64,000 nt of DNA from Oribacterium sp. GTDB taxonomy: Bacteria > Bacillota_A > Clostridia > Lachnospirales > Lachnospiraceae. Every line of letters starts with the position of its first letter. The first letter of the stretch is position 1. Shown piece by piece: positions 34,826-42,885 of the stretch. Where the stretch lies: contig SFND01000008.1 of assembly GCA_004554245.1 (NCBI GenBank), positions 1 to 64,000 on the forward strand. Reading direction: 5' to 3'. A model generated the notes under the pieces. It was not told the DNA's origin. It saw only the letters and a program-made list of their open reading frames with translations, and did no database searches. Both the position numbers and the translations under genes were made by a program.

Positions 34826-35938
34826 ATGGCAGCGAAGACCAGTAAGGCACCGGTTGACTATAATCAGGATCATGAGCAGAAGCTGAAGGCCCTGGATGTG
34901 GCACTCACACAGATCGAAAAGAATTTTGGTAAGGGCTCGATCATGAAGCTCGGTGAGTCCGCCGCAAATCTAAATATCGAAACCGTACCGACCGGATCCC
35001 TTTCCCTGGATATCGCGCTCGGTGCCGGCGGCTACCCGAAGGGAAGAATCATCGAAATCTATGGACCGGAGTCCTCTGGTAAGACGACGCTCGCGCTCCA
35101 TGCCGTGGCCGAAGTACAGAAGCGTGGCGGGATCGCCGGCTTCGTCGATGCAGAGCATGCACTGGATCCGAAGTACGCGCAGAACATCGGCGTTGATATC
35201 GATAATCTCTATATTTCCCAGCCGGATTCCGGTGAGCAGGCACTGGAGATCGCCGAGACGATGGTGCGCTCCGGCGCGATCGATATCCTGGTCATCGACT
35301 CGGTCGCAGCCCTCGTTCCGAAGGCGGAGATCGATGGTGAGATGGGCGACAGCCACGTCGGTCTGCAGGCTCGACTCATGTCGCAGGCGCTTCGTAAGCT
35401 GACGGCGGTCATCGCGAAGTCGAACTGTATCCTGATCTTCATCAACCAGCTGCGTGAGAAGGTCGGCGTGATGTTTGGAAGCCCGGAGACGACGACCGGT
35501 GGACGGGCACTGAAGTTCTACGCCTCCGTACGACTGGATATCCGTCGGGTGGAGACCCTGAAACAGAACGGGGATGCCGCCGGTAACCGTGTACGTGTAA
35601 AGGTGGTAAAGAACAAGATCGCCCCGCCGTTTAAGCAGGCAGAGTTCGATGTTATGTTCGGCGAGGGTATCTCGAAGGCCGGTGACGTCCTGGATCTTGC
35701 GGTCAATGAGAACATCGTCGAGAAGTCTGGAGCATGGTTCGCCTATAATGGCGAAAAGATCGGACAGGGCCGTGAGAATGCGAAGGAGTACCTCCGTCAG
35801 AATCCGGCGGTCATGGCGGAGATCGAAGGCCTCGTACGCGAGAAGTACGGCCTGCCGAAGGACGAGTTTGCTGAGGCGGCAGCTGCGGCTGCGCAGCAGA
35901 TGCCGGATACAGACACGGAAGAGCAGGATGAAGTATAA
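34826..35938 (+). CDS. recA: Recombinase RecA
   Basis: 370 residues. Strand-exchange and SOS co-protease. Walker A GPESSGKTT near residue 79, the Mg/ATP glutamate region EHALDPKYA, Walker B ILVIDSVAAL, loop L1/L2 (GEMGDSHVGLQARLMSQALRKL; NQLREKVGVMFGSPETTTGG) all present. GGAGG precedes ATG. Own promoter with LexA box; a terminator separates it from recX. Confidence 0.97.
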   Translation: MAAKTSKAPVDYNQDHEQKLKALDVALTQIEKNFGKGSIMKLGESAANLNIETVPTGSLSLDIALGAGGYPKGRIIEIYGPESSGKTTLALHAVAEVQKRGGIAGFVDAEHALDPKYAQNIGVDIDNLYISQPDSGEQALEIAETMVRSGAIDILVIDSVAALVPKAEIDGEMGDSHVGLQARLMSQALRKLTAVIAKSNCILIFINQLREKVGVMFGSPETTTGGRALKFYASVRLDIRRVETLKQNGDAAGNRVRVKVVKNKIAPPFKQAEFDVMFGEGISKAGDVLDLAVNENIVEKSGAWFAYNGEKIGQGRENAKEYLRQNPAVMAEIEGLVREKYGLPKDEFAEAAAAAAQQMPDTDTEEQDEV

Positions 35939-36011
35939 AGAACGCAGATACTCTATAACCCGGGTACGTATCAGTGGGTGAGAGAAGTGCGGATGTAAGC
36001 ATGATAATCAT

Positions 36012-36050
36012 CAGCCGGATGATCCTTTTGGATGATCCGGCTGGCTTTTT
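36012..36050 (+). terminator. Terminator after recA
   Basis: 14-bp stem CAGCCGGATGATCC / GGATGATCCGGCTG with one mismatch, TTTT loop, then GCTTTTT. Confidence 0.8.
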
Positions 36051-36146
36051 CTGTATATGATAGAAAAGAGCAATCGGTTTTCACGCATGATCGGACCACG
36101 GAACGTTTTCATGTCTTCGGTCAGCTGTATGTGAAAGGAAGATGAA

Positions 36147-36707
36147 TTGAAAAGTCTGGAAGATTTTCAGAGAGAGCATGGTGGCGGTGAGCGATATGTG
36201 CTGGATCCGGATCAGCTGAGTGAGCGGGAGAAGCTCGTGAATCGCTGCAAGGAGCGCTGCCTCTATCTCATCGAGCACGCAGAGAAGAGCGAGTCCCGTC
36301 TCCGGGAGAAGCTTCGGAAATCCGGAAAATACACAGAGGACATCATCGATGAAGCGATGAAGATGCTGAAGCGCTATGGGTACATCGATGACCGTCGTTT
36401 CGCCGAGCAGCTGATTAAAACCTATGCCGGACAGAAGTCGCTCCGGGAGATCGAGCAGAAGCTCTACCAGCGGGGCGTCGGACAGGCGGAAATCCGCGCG
36501 GCGATGGATGCCTTCCGCGCAGACGACCAGCGCGCCGGCGACGCGGAGCTTGCAGCCGTGCAGCGGGCGATTCGTAAGAAGTGTAAGGATACGGAGGCAC
36601 TCGGCGTAGAGGAGAAGCGGAAGCTCTATGCCGCACTGCTCCGGAAGGGCTTCAGCTATGAGCTCGTGACGCGGGCACTGGCGCTCGATGCTGAAGAAAG
36701 CCTGTAG
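36147..36707 (+). CDS. recX: RecA regulator RecX
   Basis: 186 residues, mostly Lys/Arg/Glu-rich helices made of three-helix repeats. Seen: LYLIEHAEKSESRLREKLRKSGKYTEDIIDEAMKMLKRYGYIDDRRFAEQLI, the RecX core. It binds RecA filaments and limits recombination. TTG start at 36147 with AGGA 8 nt upstream. Located directly after recA as in many bacteria. Confidence 0.85.
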   Translation: MKSLEDFQREHGGGERYVLDPDQLSEREKLVNRCKERCLYLIEHAEKSESRLREKLRKSGKYTEDIIDEAMKMLKRYGYIDDRRFAEQLIKTYAGQKSLREIEQKLYQRGVGQAEIRAAMDAFRADDQRAGDAELAAVQRAIRKKCKDTEALGVEEKRKLYAALLRKGFSYELVTRALALDAEESL

Positions 36708-36754
36708 CTTCTTCCCCCTGCAGCCTTGACAGATGATCACAGGAAGCGTAAAAG

Positions 36755-37564
36755 ATGGGGATGAAGCATCGGTATCGATGCGCGGACGCATACGTACGTG
36801 AGAGGCTGCATGAGAAGATGAAGAACAGGGGAGATACAACAGAATCCGAAAAAGCAACATCCGTAATGGAATCTGAAAACAGTGAATCCGGGATGCGAGA
36901 GGCGCTGGCGCGGGATCAGAGGTATGGAAAGCCGGTCGTCGTCGCCGGCATCGTGCTGATCGCGATGGAACTCTGGAAGCAGCTGACGCTGTGGCTTCTC
37001 GTGGAGGGCGGACAGTATAATGTCTGGTACTTCCCGTTTCAGCTCTGTTCCCTCCCGATGTACCTCGCCCTCCTTTATGGTATGCTGCGGAAGCGTACAG
37101 GGCGGCGTGCCTTCATCATCAAACGGGCCCTCCTGACCTTTCTGCAGGACTACGGCTTTCTCGGCGGTGCACTGGCACTGATCGTACATGAAGGCCTCCT
37201 GCATCCGGGACATCCGCTGTTGACGGCTCATGGCTTCATCTGGCATATCGTGATGCTGCTGACGGCGCTCTATATTCATGCCACTGGACTTTCGGACAGA
37301 TCCTGTCGGGGATTCCGGCGTACCCTCCCGATCTTCGGCATCGCCGTCGTCCTCGCAGAGCTCATCAACATCGCACTGCATCGCTATGGCGACTGTGATA
37401 TGTTCTACATTACGCCATATCATCTCAGCTCTCAGCCGGTATTTCGTTCGATCGATGCCGTCATCGGACGCCCGGTCGGGATCCTTCTGTACCTCGGTTG
37501 CGTCGTCCTCGGTGCCTTTCTCGTGCATCTCCTCTTTTCGTTACGGTCACCGTTCAGAAAGTAG
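36755..37564 (+). CDS. YwaF/TMEM164-like integral membrane protein
   Basis: 269 residues with about six hydrophobic segments and Pro/Cys motif WYFPFQLCSLPMYLALLYGML in TM2-3, and conserved FLQDYGFLGGALALI with His in HEGLLHPGHPL; a His/Asn pair LAELINIALHRYGDC near the end. The pattern resembles YwaF/TMEM164-like proteins whose members have acyltransferase activity in animals; bacterial role is unknown. N-terminal 60 residues are polar. ATG 36755 or 36761. Family call is tentative. Confidence 0.6.
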   Translation: MGMKHRYRCADAYVRERLHEKMKNRGDTTESEKATSVMESENSESGMREALARDQRYGKPVVVAGIVLIAMELWKQLTLWLLVEGGQYNVWYFPFQLCSLPMYLALLYGMLRKRTGRRAFIIKRALLTFLQDYGFLGGALALIVHEGLLHPGHPLLTAHGFIWHIVMLLTALYIHATGLSDRSCRGFRRTLPIFGIAVVLAELINIALHRYGDCDMFYITPYHLSSQPVFRSIDAVIGRPVGILLYLGCVVLGAFLVHLLFSLRSPFRK

Positions 37565-37568
37565 GGGT

Positions 37569-37650
37569 CCCCGGCTTAGATTTCACCGGTCTCGTAGTAC
37601 TGCGCCTTCGTTGCCGCCCGTTCGGGCCCCACTGCCTGAACGGTGACTCG
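37569..37650. repeat. 26-bp repeat (copy 2) and C-rich repeat
   Basis: 37569-37594 is identical to 20846-20871. It is followed at about 37617-37650 by a C-rich segment (CGGGCCCCACTGCCTGAACGG) related to the dispersed repeat. Begins 5 bp after a stop codon. Confidence 0.7.
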
Positions 37651-37684
37651 TTACTGCGGAGCAGATCTGTCGTGCAAAATATAA

Positions 37685-37713
37685 TTGCATGCCCGGGCCG
37701 CATATGCTAAGAT
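37685..37713 (+). promoter_or_regulatory. Promoter of ohrR-like gene
   Basis: TTGCAT (37685-37690), 17-bp spacer, TAAGAT (37708-37713). Confidence 0.5.
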
Positions 37714-37747
37714 ACCGATTCGTGACGAAAAAAAGCCGGAGGGTATC

Positions 37748-38194
37748 ATGGCAGATAAATACGATTGCTTAAAACTGGAAAACCAGCTTTGCTTCCCGCT
37801 CTATGCATGTGCGAAGGAGGTCGTACGGCACTATAAGCCGTTCCTTGATAAACTGGATCTGACCTATACGCAGTACATCGTGATGATGGTGTTATGGGAG
37901 AAGAAAAGTGTGAACGTAAAGACGCTCGGAGAGAATCTGTACCTGGATTCCGGTACATTGACCCCGCTGCTGAAGCGACTTGAAACGAAGGGACTCATCC
38001 GACGGGCCCGCTCTCACAGCGACGAGCGTGCGCTGGATGTCTCCATCACCGAGAAGGGCGAAGCGCTTCGGGAAGACGCACTCGATATTCCACAGGAAAT
38101 CAACGCATGTATGCAGCTTCAGAAGGATGAGATCCATGCACTGTATACACTGCTTTATAAGACCCTGGACGGCGTTGAAGCGTCCATCGCATAG
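37748..38194 (+). CDS. ohrR: MarR-family regulator, OhrR type
   Basis: 148 residues. Winged-helix MarR protein with Cys15 in LENQLCFPLYACAKEV, matching the peroxide-sensing Cys of OhrR, and LTYTQYIVMMVLWE plus Tyr residues that hydrogen-bond it. OhrR represses an organic hydroperoxide reductase until the Cys is oxidised; no ohr gene is seen next to it here, so the target is elsewhere. ATG at 37748 has GGAGGG 5-6 nt upstream. The gene ends at a terminator. Confidence 0.78.
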   Translation: MADKYDCLKLENQLCFPLYACAKEVVRHYKPFLDKLDLTYTQYIVMMVLWEKKSVNVKTLGENLYLDSGTLTPLLKRLETKGLIRRARSHSDERALDVSITEKGEALREDALDIPQEINACMQLQKDEIHALYTLLYKTLDGVEASIA

Positions 38195-38210
38195 GAAACG
38201 CTATGTATGA

Positions 38211-38244
38211 AAAACTGTTCGCAGCCTGCTGCGGGCAGTTTTTT
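38211..38244 (+). terminator. Terminator after ohrR
   Basis: AAAACTG-ttCGCAGC / GCTGCG-ggCAGTTTT stem then TTTTTT. Confidence 0.75.
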
Positions 38245-38443
38245 GTTCTTCCCCTTTTTGTTGACATGATTGTTATATTTATATAAAATTAAATGGTTGA
38301 GTTAATGTAATTTGAAAATAATTTCAAATATAAGCTGTATTATAAATAGAATTGGTCTGTGCCGGGACGGACAGTCTGCCGTTTTGACTCGTTCACATAT
38401 CTGTTTGTACATTAACAACATAATAGTGAAGGAGGAACACAAA

Positions 38444-39985
38444 GTGACCATCGTTATCGTTGTGGCAGTGGCCGTTGTGGTGGGCCTCATCATGTTCTTC
38501 GCTGGAACAAACAAGGCAAAGAGTGACTTCGAAAAGACAGTCGGCTCCGCTGAGAAGAAATCCAGAGAGATCATCGATGATGCGATCAGAACAGCTGAGA
38601 ATAAGAAGCGTGAAGCTCTTCTCGAGACGAAGGAAGAGGCGTTAAAGGCGAAAAACGATCTTGATAAGGAGATCAAGGACCGTCGTAAGGAGGTATCCGA
38701 TCTCGAGCATCGTATGCTGAAGAGAGAGGAAGCCTCTGAGAAAAAGGCTGTGGCCCTGGATCAGAAGGAACAGGAACTCCGGAAACAGCAGGATCGGATG
38801 CAGCAGAAGGAAGCCGAGATCGACGAGCTGCATAATCAGAAGGTGACGGAGCTCGAGCGTGTGTCCGGTCTCACGAGAGATCAGGCGAAGTCAGAGCTTC
38901 TGAAGTCCCTCGAAGAGGACACAAAGCACGATTATGCGAAGATGATTCGCGAGTATGATAATCAGGCGAAGGAAGAGGCCGAAAAGAGTGCCCGCAACTA
39001 TATCGTGGATGCGATTCAGCGTTGTGCAGCTGATCAGGTGACCGAGTCGACCGTTTCCGTCGTGCAGCTTCCGAATGATGATATGAAGGGCCGCATCATC
39101 GGCCGTGAGGGACGTAATATCCGTACACTGGAGCAGCTGACCGGCGTAGAGCTGATCGTCGACGATACGCCGGAGGCGGTTGTTCTTTCCGGATTTGATC
39201 CGGTGCGTCGTGAGGTCGCAAGAATCGCCCTCGAGAAGCTCATCGTCGATGGACGTATCCATCCGGCGAGAATCGAAGAGGTCGTAGAGAAGGCACAGAA
39301 GGAAGTCGACGAAACCATCCGTGAGGAGGGTGATGCCGCTGTCCTCGAGGTCGGTGTACACGGCCTGAATCCAGAGCTGGTGAAGCTTCTCGGCCGTATG
39401 AAGTTCCGTACCTCCTATGGTCAGAATGCACTGCGTCACTCCGTTGAGGTCGCCCAGATTTCCGGACTCCTCGCCGAGGAGCTCGGACTCGACGTTCGTA
39501 TGGCGAAGAGAGCCGGTCTGCTGCATGATATCGGTAAGGCTATCGATCATGATATGGAGGGAACGCATGTCCAGCTCGGCGTCGATCTCTGCAAGAAGTA
39601 CCATGAGCCGGAGGTGGTCATCAACACCGTGGCATCCCATCATGGCGGTACCGAGCCGACATCTCTGATTGCCTGCCTCGTCGCCGCAGCCGACGCGATC
39701 TCCGCAGCCCGTCCGGGCGCACGTCGTAAGTCTCTCGAGACCTACACGAATCGTCTGAAGGAGCTCGAGGATATCACGAACTCCTACAAGGGCGTAGAGA
39801 AGTCCTTCGCTGTTCAGGCCGGACGAGAAGTACGTATCATGGTTGTCCCGGATCAGGTATCCGACGATGATATGACCATCATGGCACACGATATCGCGAA
39901 GCAGATCCAGGATCAGATGCAGTATCCTGGCGTCATCAAGGTCAATGTGATCCGCGAATCCCGCGCCGTAGACTACGCGAAGTAA
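38444..39985 (+). CDS. rny: Ribonuclease Y
   Basis: 513-residue membrane-anchored endoribonuclease that initiates mRNA turnover. Order: N-terminal membrane helix (about 2-20), long charged coiled coil to about 190, KH RNA-binding domain (MKGRIIGREGRNIRTLEQLTGVELIVDDTPE near 214), HD domain with His in LRHSVEVAQ and HDIGKAIDHD near 360. GTG at 38444 has AGGAGG 8 nt upstream; the frame is open further upstream but lacks homology. Confidence 0.95.
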   Translation: MTIVIVVAVAVVVGLIMFFAGTNKAKSDFEKTVGSAEKKSREIIDDAIRTAENKKREALLETKEEALKAKNDLDKEIKDRRKEVSDLEHRMLKREEASEKKAVALDQKEQELRKQQDRMQQKEAEIDELHNQKVTELERVSGLTRDQAKSELLKSLEEDTKHDYAKMIREYDNQAKEEAEKSARNYIVDAIQRCAADQVTESTVSVVQLPNDDMKGRIIGREGRNIRTLEQLTGVELIVDDTPEAVVLSGFDPVRREVARIALEKLIVDGRIHPARIEEVVEKAQKEVDETIREEGDAAVLEVGVHGLNPELVKLLGRMKFRTSYGQNALRHSVEVAQISGLLAEELGLDVRMAKRAGLLHDIGKAIDHDMEGTHVQLGVDLCKKYHEPEVVINTVASHHGGTEPTSLIACLVAAADAISAARPGARRKSLETYTNRLKELEDITNSYKGVEKSFAVQAGREVRIMVVPDQVSDDDMTIMAHDIAKQIQDQMQYPGVIKVNVIRESRAVDYAK

Positions 39986-40011
39986 ACAGAATAAATCATC
40001 ATATGATGTAG

Positions 40012-40047
40012 AGAAATCCCTGCAGGCGATGCCCTGCAGGGATTTCT
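40012..40047 (+). terminator. Terminator-like hairpin after rny
   Basis: Perfect 15-bp stem AGAAATCCCTGCAGG / CCTGCAGGGATTTCT with a short loop; the T tract after it is weak. Confidence 0.7.
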
Positions 40048-40420
40048 TATATATTCACAGAACTGCAGGATTTTATGCGTGGTGCTGACCGATGAGCTTT
40101 CAGTCGGAAGGTTCTCCCTGAAATGAGGAGACCCCGGTGAAGCCGAAGCTCCACCGGGGCAATTATGAAAAATCTATCAATTGGAGAAAAATACCAACAT
40201 TCATATCGTACAGAGGATTTTCTTTATCTAATTTTCTGTACATTGTTAATATAGTATCGAAATATGAATAAATTATGAACAAACGGTAAATGCTTTTCAC
40301 TTTTCGAAATATTTTGACTGCCGCTGGAACCGTCATCTTTAGCCGCCCCTCCGGGTCCCCTGTTTGAGCAGTAAAGTAACCGCTCACCGGCCATGTCCCT
40401 TTTCGAGTACCTGCATTGAG

Positions 40421-40449
40421 TTGCCGTCGCATTTGTGGTAACGTATAAC
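40421..40449 (+). promoter_or_regulatory. Promoter of the pyrophosphatase gene
   Basis: TTGCCG (40421-40426), 17-bp spacer, TATAAC (40444-40449). Confidence 0.5.
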
Positions 40450-40482
40450 AAGGAAACTTAGCTTTATCTGTGAGGAGAATAC

Positions 40483-42201
40483 ATGCCGAAAAATAAAACA
40501 CTGATCCCACACAACACGGAGCGTGAGGTGCTGGTCACGGGCCATCGTAACCCGGATACCGACTCCATCTGCGCTGCGATCGCATACGCAAACCTGAAAA
40601 ATAAAATCACCGGCAGCTGTAAGTACATCCCTTGTCGCGCCGGCGAGCCATCCCGTGAGACCGCCTTCGTCCTCGATTACTTCGAGGTTCCGGAACCACG
40701 GCTGATCACCACCGTAAAGACCCAGGTCTCCGATATCGAGTACCGTCAGACCCCGGGTGTAAATAAAAACATGTCCCTCAAGAAGGCATGGACCATCATG
40801 AATGAGGGCAATGTCGTCACCCTTCCGGTCGTCACGAAACGGAACGCCCTTGAAGGCGTCATCACCATCGGCGATATCGCGAAGTCCTATTTCAATGTCT
40901 ATGACTCGCAGATCATCTCGAAGGCACATACGCAGTTTTCAAATATTCAGGAAACACTGGAAGCGACCGTCGTTACCGGTGATGTCAAGCGCTTCTGCAC
41001 CGAGGGTAAGGTGCTGATCGCAGCCGCAAACCCGGAGATGATGTCCTACTATATCGAGAAGCACGACATCGTCCTCCTCGGAAACCGTGCGGAGAATCAG
41101 CTCTCTGCGATGGATAACGGTGCGGACTGCATCATCATCTGTGAGGGGGCCGATGTTTCTCCGACCATCAAGGCACTGGCCGAGCAGAACGGCATGATCA
41201 TCATGGTCACCAGCTACGACGCCTATACCGCAGCGCGACTCATCAACCAGTCGATGCCGATCAACTACTTCATGACGGAGGATGATATTATCACCTTCAC
41301 CGAGGACGATTTCGTGGATGATATCCATGACATCATGGCAAACAAACGTCACCGTGATTTCCCGGTCCTCAGTAAGGACGGTACCTACCTCGGCATGATT
41401 TCCCGCCGAAATCTCCTCGGAAATCATGGCAAGCAGGTCATCCTCGTGGATCATAACGAAGCCGGACAGGCGGTCGAGGGCATCGAATCTGCCGACATCC
41501 TCGAGATCATCGATCACCATAAGATCGGTGCCGTGCAGACCATGTCCCCGGTATACTTCCGAAACCAGCCGCTCGGCTGCTGCTCGACGATCATCACGAT
41601 GATGTACCGTGAGAGCGGCGTAGAGATCGATCGTACGACGGCCGGTCTTCTGATGTCTGCGATCATCTCCGACACCCTGCTCTTCCGCTCGCCGACCTGC
41701 ACGCCGAAGGACGAGAAGACCGCACGTGAGCTCGCGGAGATCGTCGGTGTCGATATCGAGAAGTACGCCTTCGATATGTTCTCCGCCGGCTCGAACCTGA
41801 AGGGAAAAACCATCAAGGAAATCTTCTACCAGGATTTCAAGCACTTCAAGGCCGGCAAGGTCGACTTCGGTGTCAGCCAGGTGACCTCCCTGAATAAGGA
41901 AGAGCTCGAAAGCATGAAGGACAAGCTGGAGGATTTCGCCCTTGAGGCGATGAAGATCGAGGGGATCGACATGAGCTTCATCATGCTGACCAACATCCTC
42001 GAGCGCAGTACCGACCTCCTGGCCATCGGAGCCGGCGCAGGTCCGCTCGTGAACAATGCCTTCGCCGTAGAATCTGTGCGGAGACCTGCACGAAGCGAAG
42101 ACGGGAAGGTGCTCGATGCCTGGTCCGTCGAGCTTCCAGGTGTGGTTTCCCGTAAGAAGCAGCTTGTGCCACAGCTCACCCTTTTCGCCGAACAGCTGTA
42201 A
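40483..42201 (+). CDS. ppaC: Manganese-dependent inorganic pyrophosphatase with CBS/DRTGG domains (family II)
   Basis: 572 residues, against ~310 for plain family II PPases. N-terminal DHH phosphoesterase core with GHRNPDTDSICAAIAYA metal ligands (about 19-33), then two CBS domains split by a DRTGG domain (about 75-305), then DHH motif IDHHKIG (about 343) and C-terminal DHHA2 domain. It hydrolyses pyrophosphate; in the regulatory CBS-PPases adenine nucleotides bind the CBS part and tune activity. AGGAG precedes ATG. Confidence 0.9.
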   Translation: MPKNKTLIPHNTEREVLVTGHRNPDTDSICAAIAYANLKNKITGSCKYIPCRAGEPSRETAFVLDYFEVPEPRLITTVKTQVSDIEYRQTPGVNKNMSLKKAWTIMNEGNVVTLPVVTKRNALEGVITIGDIAKSYFNVYDSQIISKAHTQFSNIQETLEATVVTGDVKRFCTEGKVLIAAANPEMMSYYIEKHDIVLLGNRAENQLSAMDNGADCIIICEGADVSPTIKALAEQNGMIIMVTSYDAYTAARLINQSMPINYFMTEDDIITFTEDDFVDDIHDIMANKRHRDFPVLSKDGTYLGMISRRNLLGNHGKQVILVDHNEAGQAVEGIESADILEIIDHHKIGAVQTMSPVYFRNQPLGCCSTIITMMYRESGVEIDRTTAGLLMSAIISDTLLFRSPTCTPKDEKTARELAEIVGVDIEKYAFDMFSAGSNLKGKTIKEIFYQDFKHFKAGKVDFGVSQVTSLNKEELESMKDKLEDFALEAMKIEGIDMSFIMLTNILERSTDLLAIGAGAGPLVNNAFAVESVRRPARSEDGKVLDAWSVELPGVVSRKKQLVPQLTLFAEQL

Positions 42202-42326
42202 ACAGACATTCGTGCAGTCTGAAGCGGCAGTCGTGACGAATGCACCGGAGGGCAGACTTCTGGCTCCGACGAGCGGAGGCTGAAGTCCGCCCTTCAGACG
42301 TTAAAACAGAACAGAGAGGAGACACT

Positions 42327-42851
42327 ATGAATATTATGATGATCGGAATGCCATCCAGCGGCAAGTCTACCGTCGGGGTACTGCTGGCGAAGCGACTGGG
42401 AATGAACTTCGTGGATGTCGATATCGTCATCCAGGAGAAGACGGGGAAGCTTCTGAAGGAGATCATCGCTGAAAAAGGACAGCAGGGTTTCCTGCAGGTC
42501 GAAGGCGATATCGCGGCAGGTCTCGATGTGGAGAACGCGGTCATCGCACCGGGCGGCTCCATCTGTTACGAGGATTGGGCGATGCAGCACCTCCGTTCCA
42601 TCGGTAAGGTCGTCTACCTCGACATCAGTTACGATGAGATGGTACGCCGCATCGGGAACATCGTCGACCGTGGCGTCGCGATTCCGGAGGGATACACACT
42701 GAAGGACCTGTATGATGAACGCACCCGCCTCTATGAAAAGTATGCGGATATCCGCATCGACGAGCGCGGCAAAAGCCTGGGACAGGTCGTGGATGAGCTG
42801 CGCAGGATCTTCACAACACAGTATAAGGATGAACTGAAGCTGCCGAAGTAA
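42327..42851 (+). CDS. Shikimate-kinase-like P-loop protein, substrate doubtful
   Basis: 174 residues with AroK-like layout: Walker A GMPSSGKST (about 6-14), a VDVDIVIQEKTG segment, GGS loop in APGGSICY and helical C-terminal part. However, the shikimate-binding Arg of the conserved FRxxE motif is not visible (the matching place reads FLQVE), and the lid region differs, so true shikimate kinase activity is doubtful. AGGAG precedes ATG 42327. The next gene, a ribosomal GTPase-RNase fusion, begins 35 bp downstream, so they are likely co-transcribed. No other aromatic-pathway gene is near. Confidence 0.72.
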   Translation: MNIMMIGMPSSGKSTVGVLLAKRLGMNFVDVDIVIQEKTGKLLKEIIAEKGQQGFLQVEGDIAAGLDVENAVIAPGGSICYEDWAMQHLRSIGKVVYLDISYDEMVRRIGNIVDRGVAIPEGYTLKDLYDERTRLYEKYADIRIDERGKSLGQVVDELRRIFTTQYKDELKLPK

Positions 42852-42885
42852 ATCTGGCAGCACAGGAAGAGCAGGAGAAAACGAG

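Larger units (their letters stand above)
39986..40482. other. Intergenic region between rny and pyrophosphatase gene
   Basis: Contains the rny terminator, a CCCCGGTG/CACCGGGG hairpin (40132-40159) without T run, an AT-rich stretch, a C-rich repeat copy (about 40341-40379) and the promoter at 40421-40449. No gene seen. Confidence 0.5.

Noticed and set aside
42327..42851. Annotating as aroK
   Set aside because: The substrate-binding Arg motif is missing and no shikimate-pathway neighbours exist.
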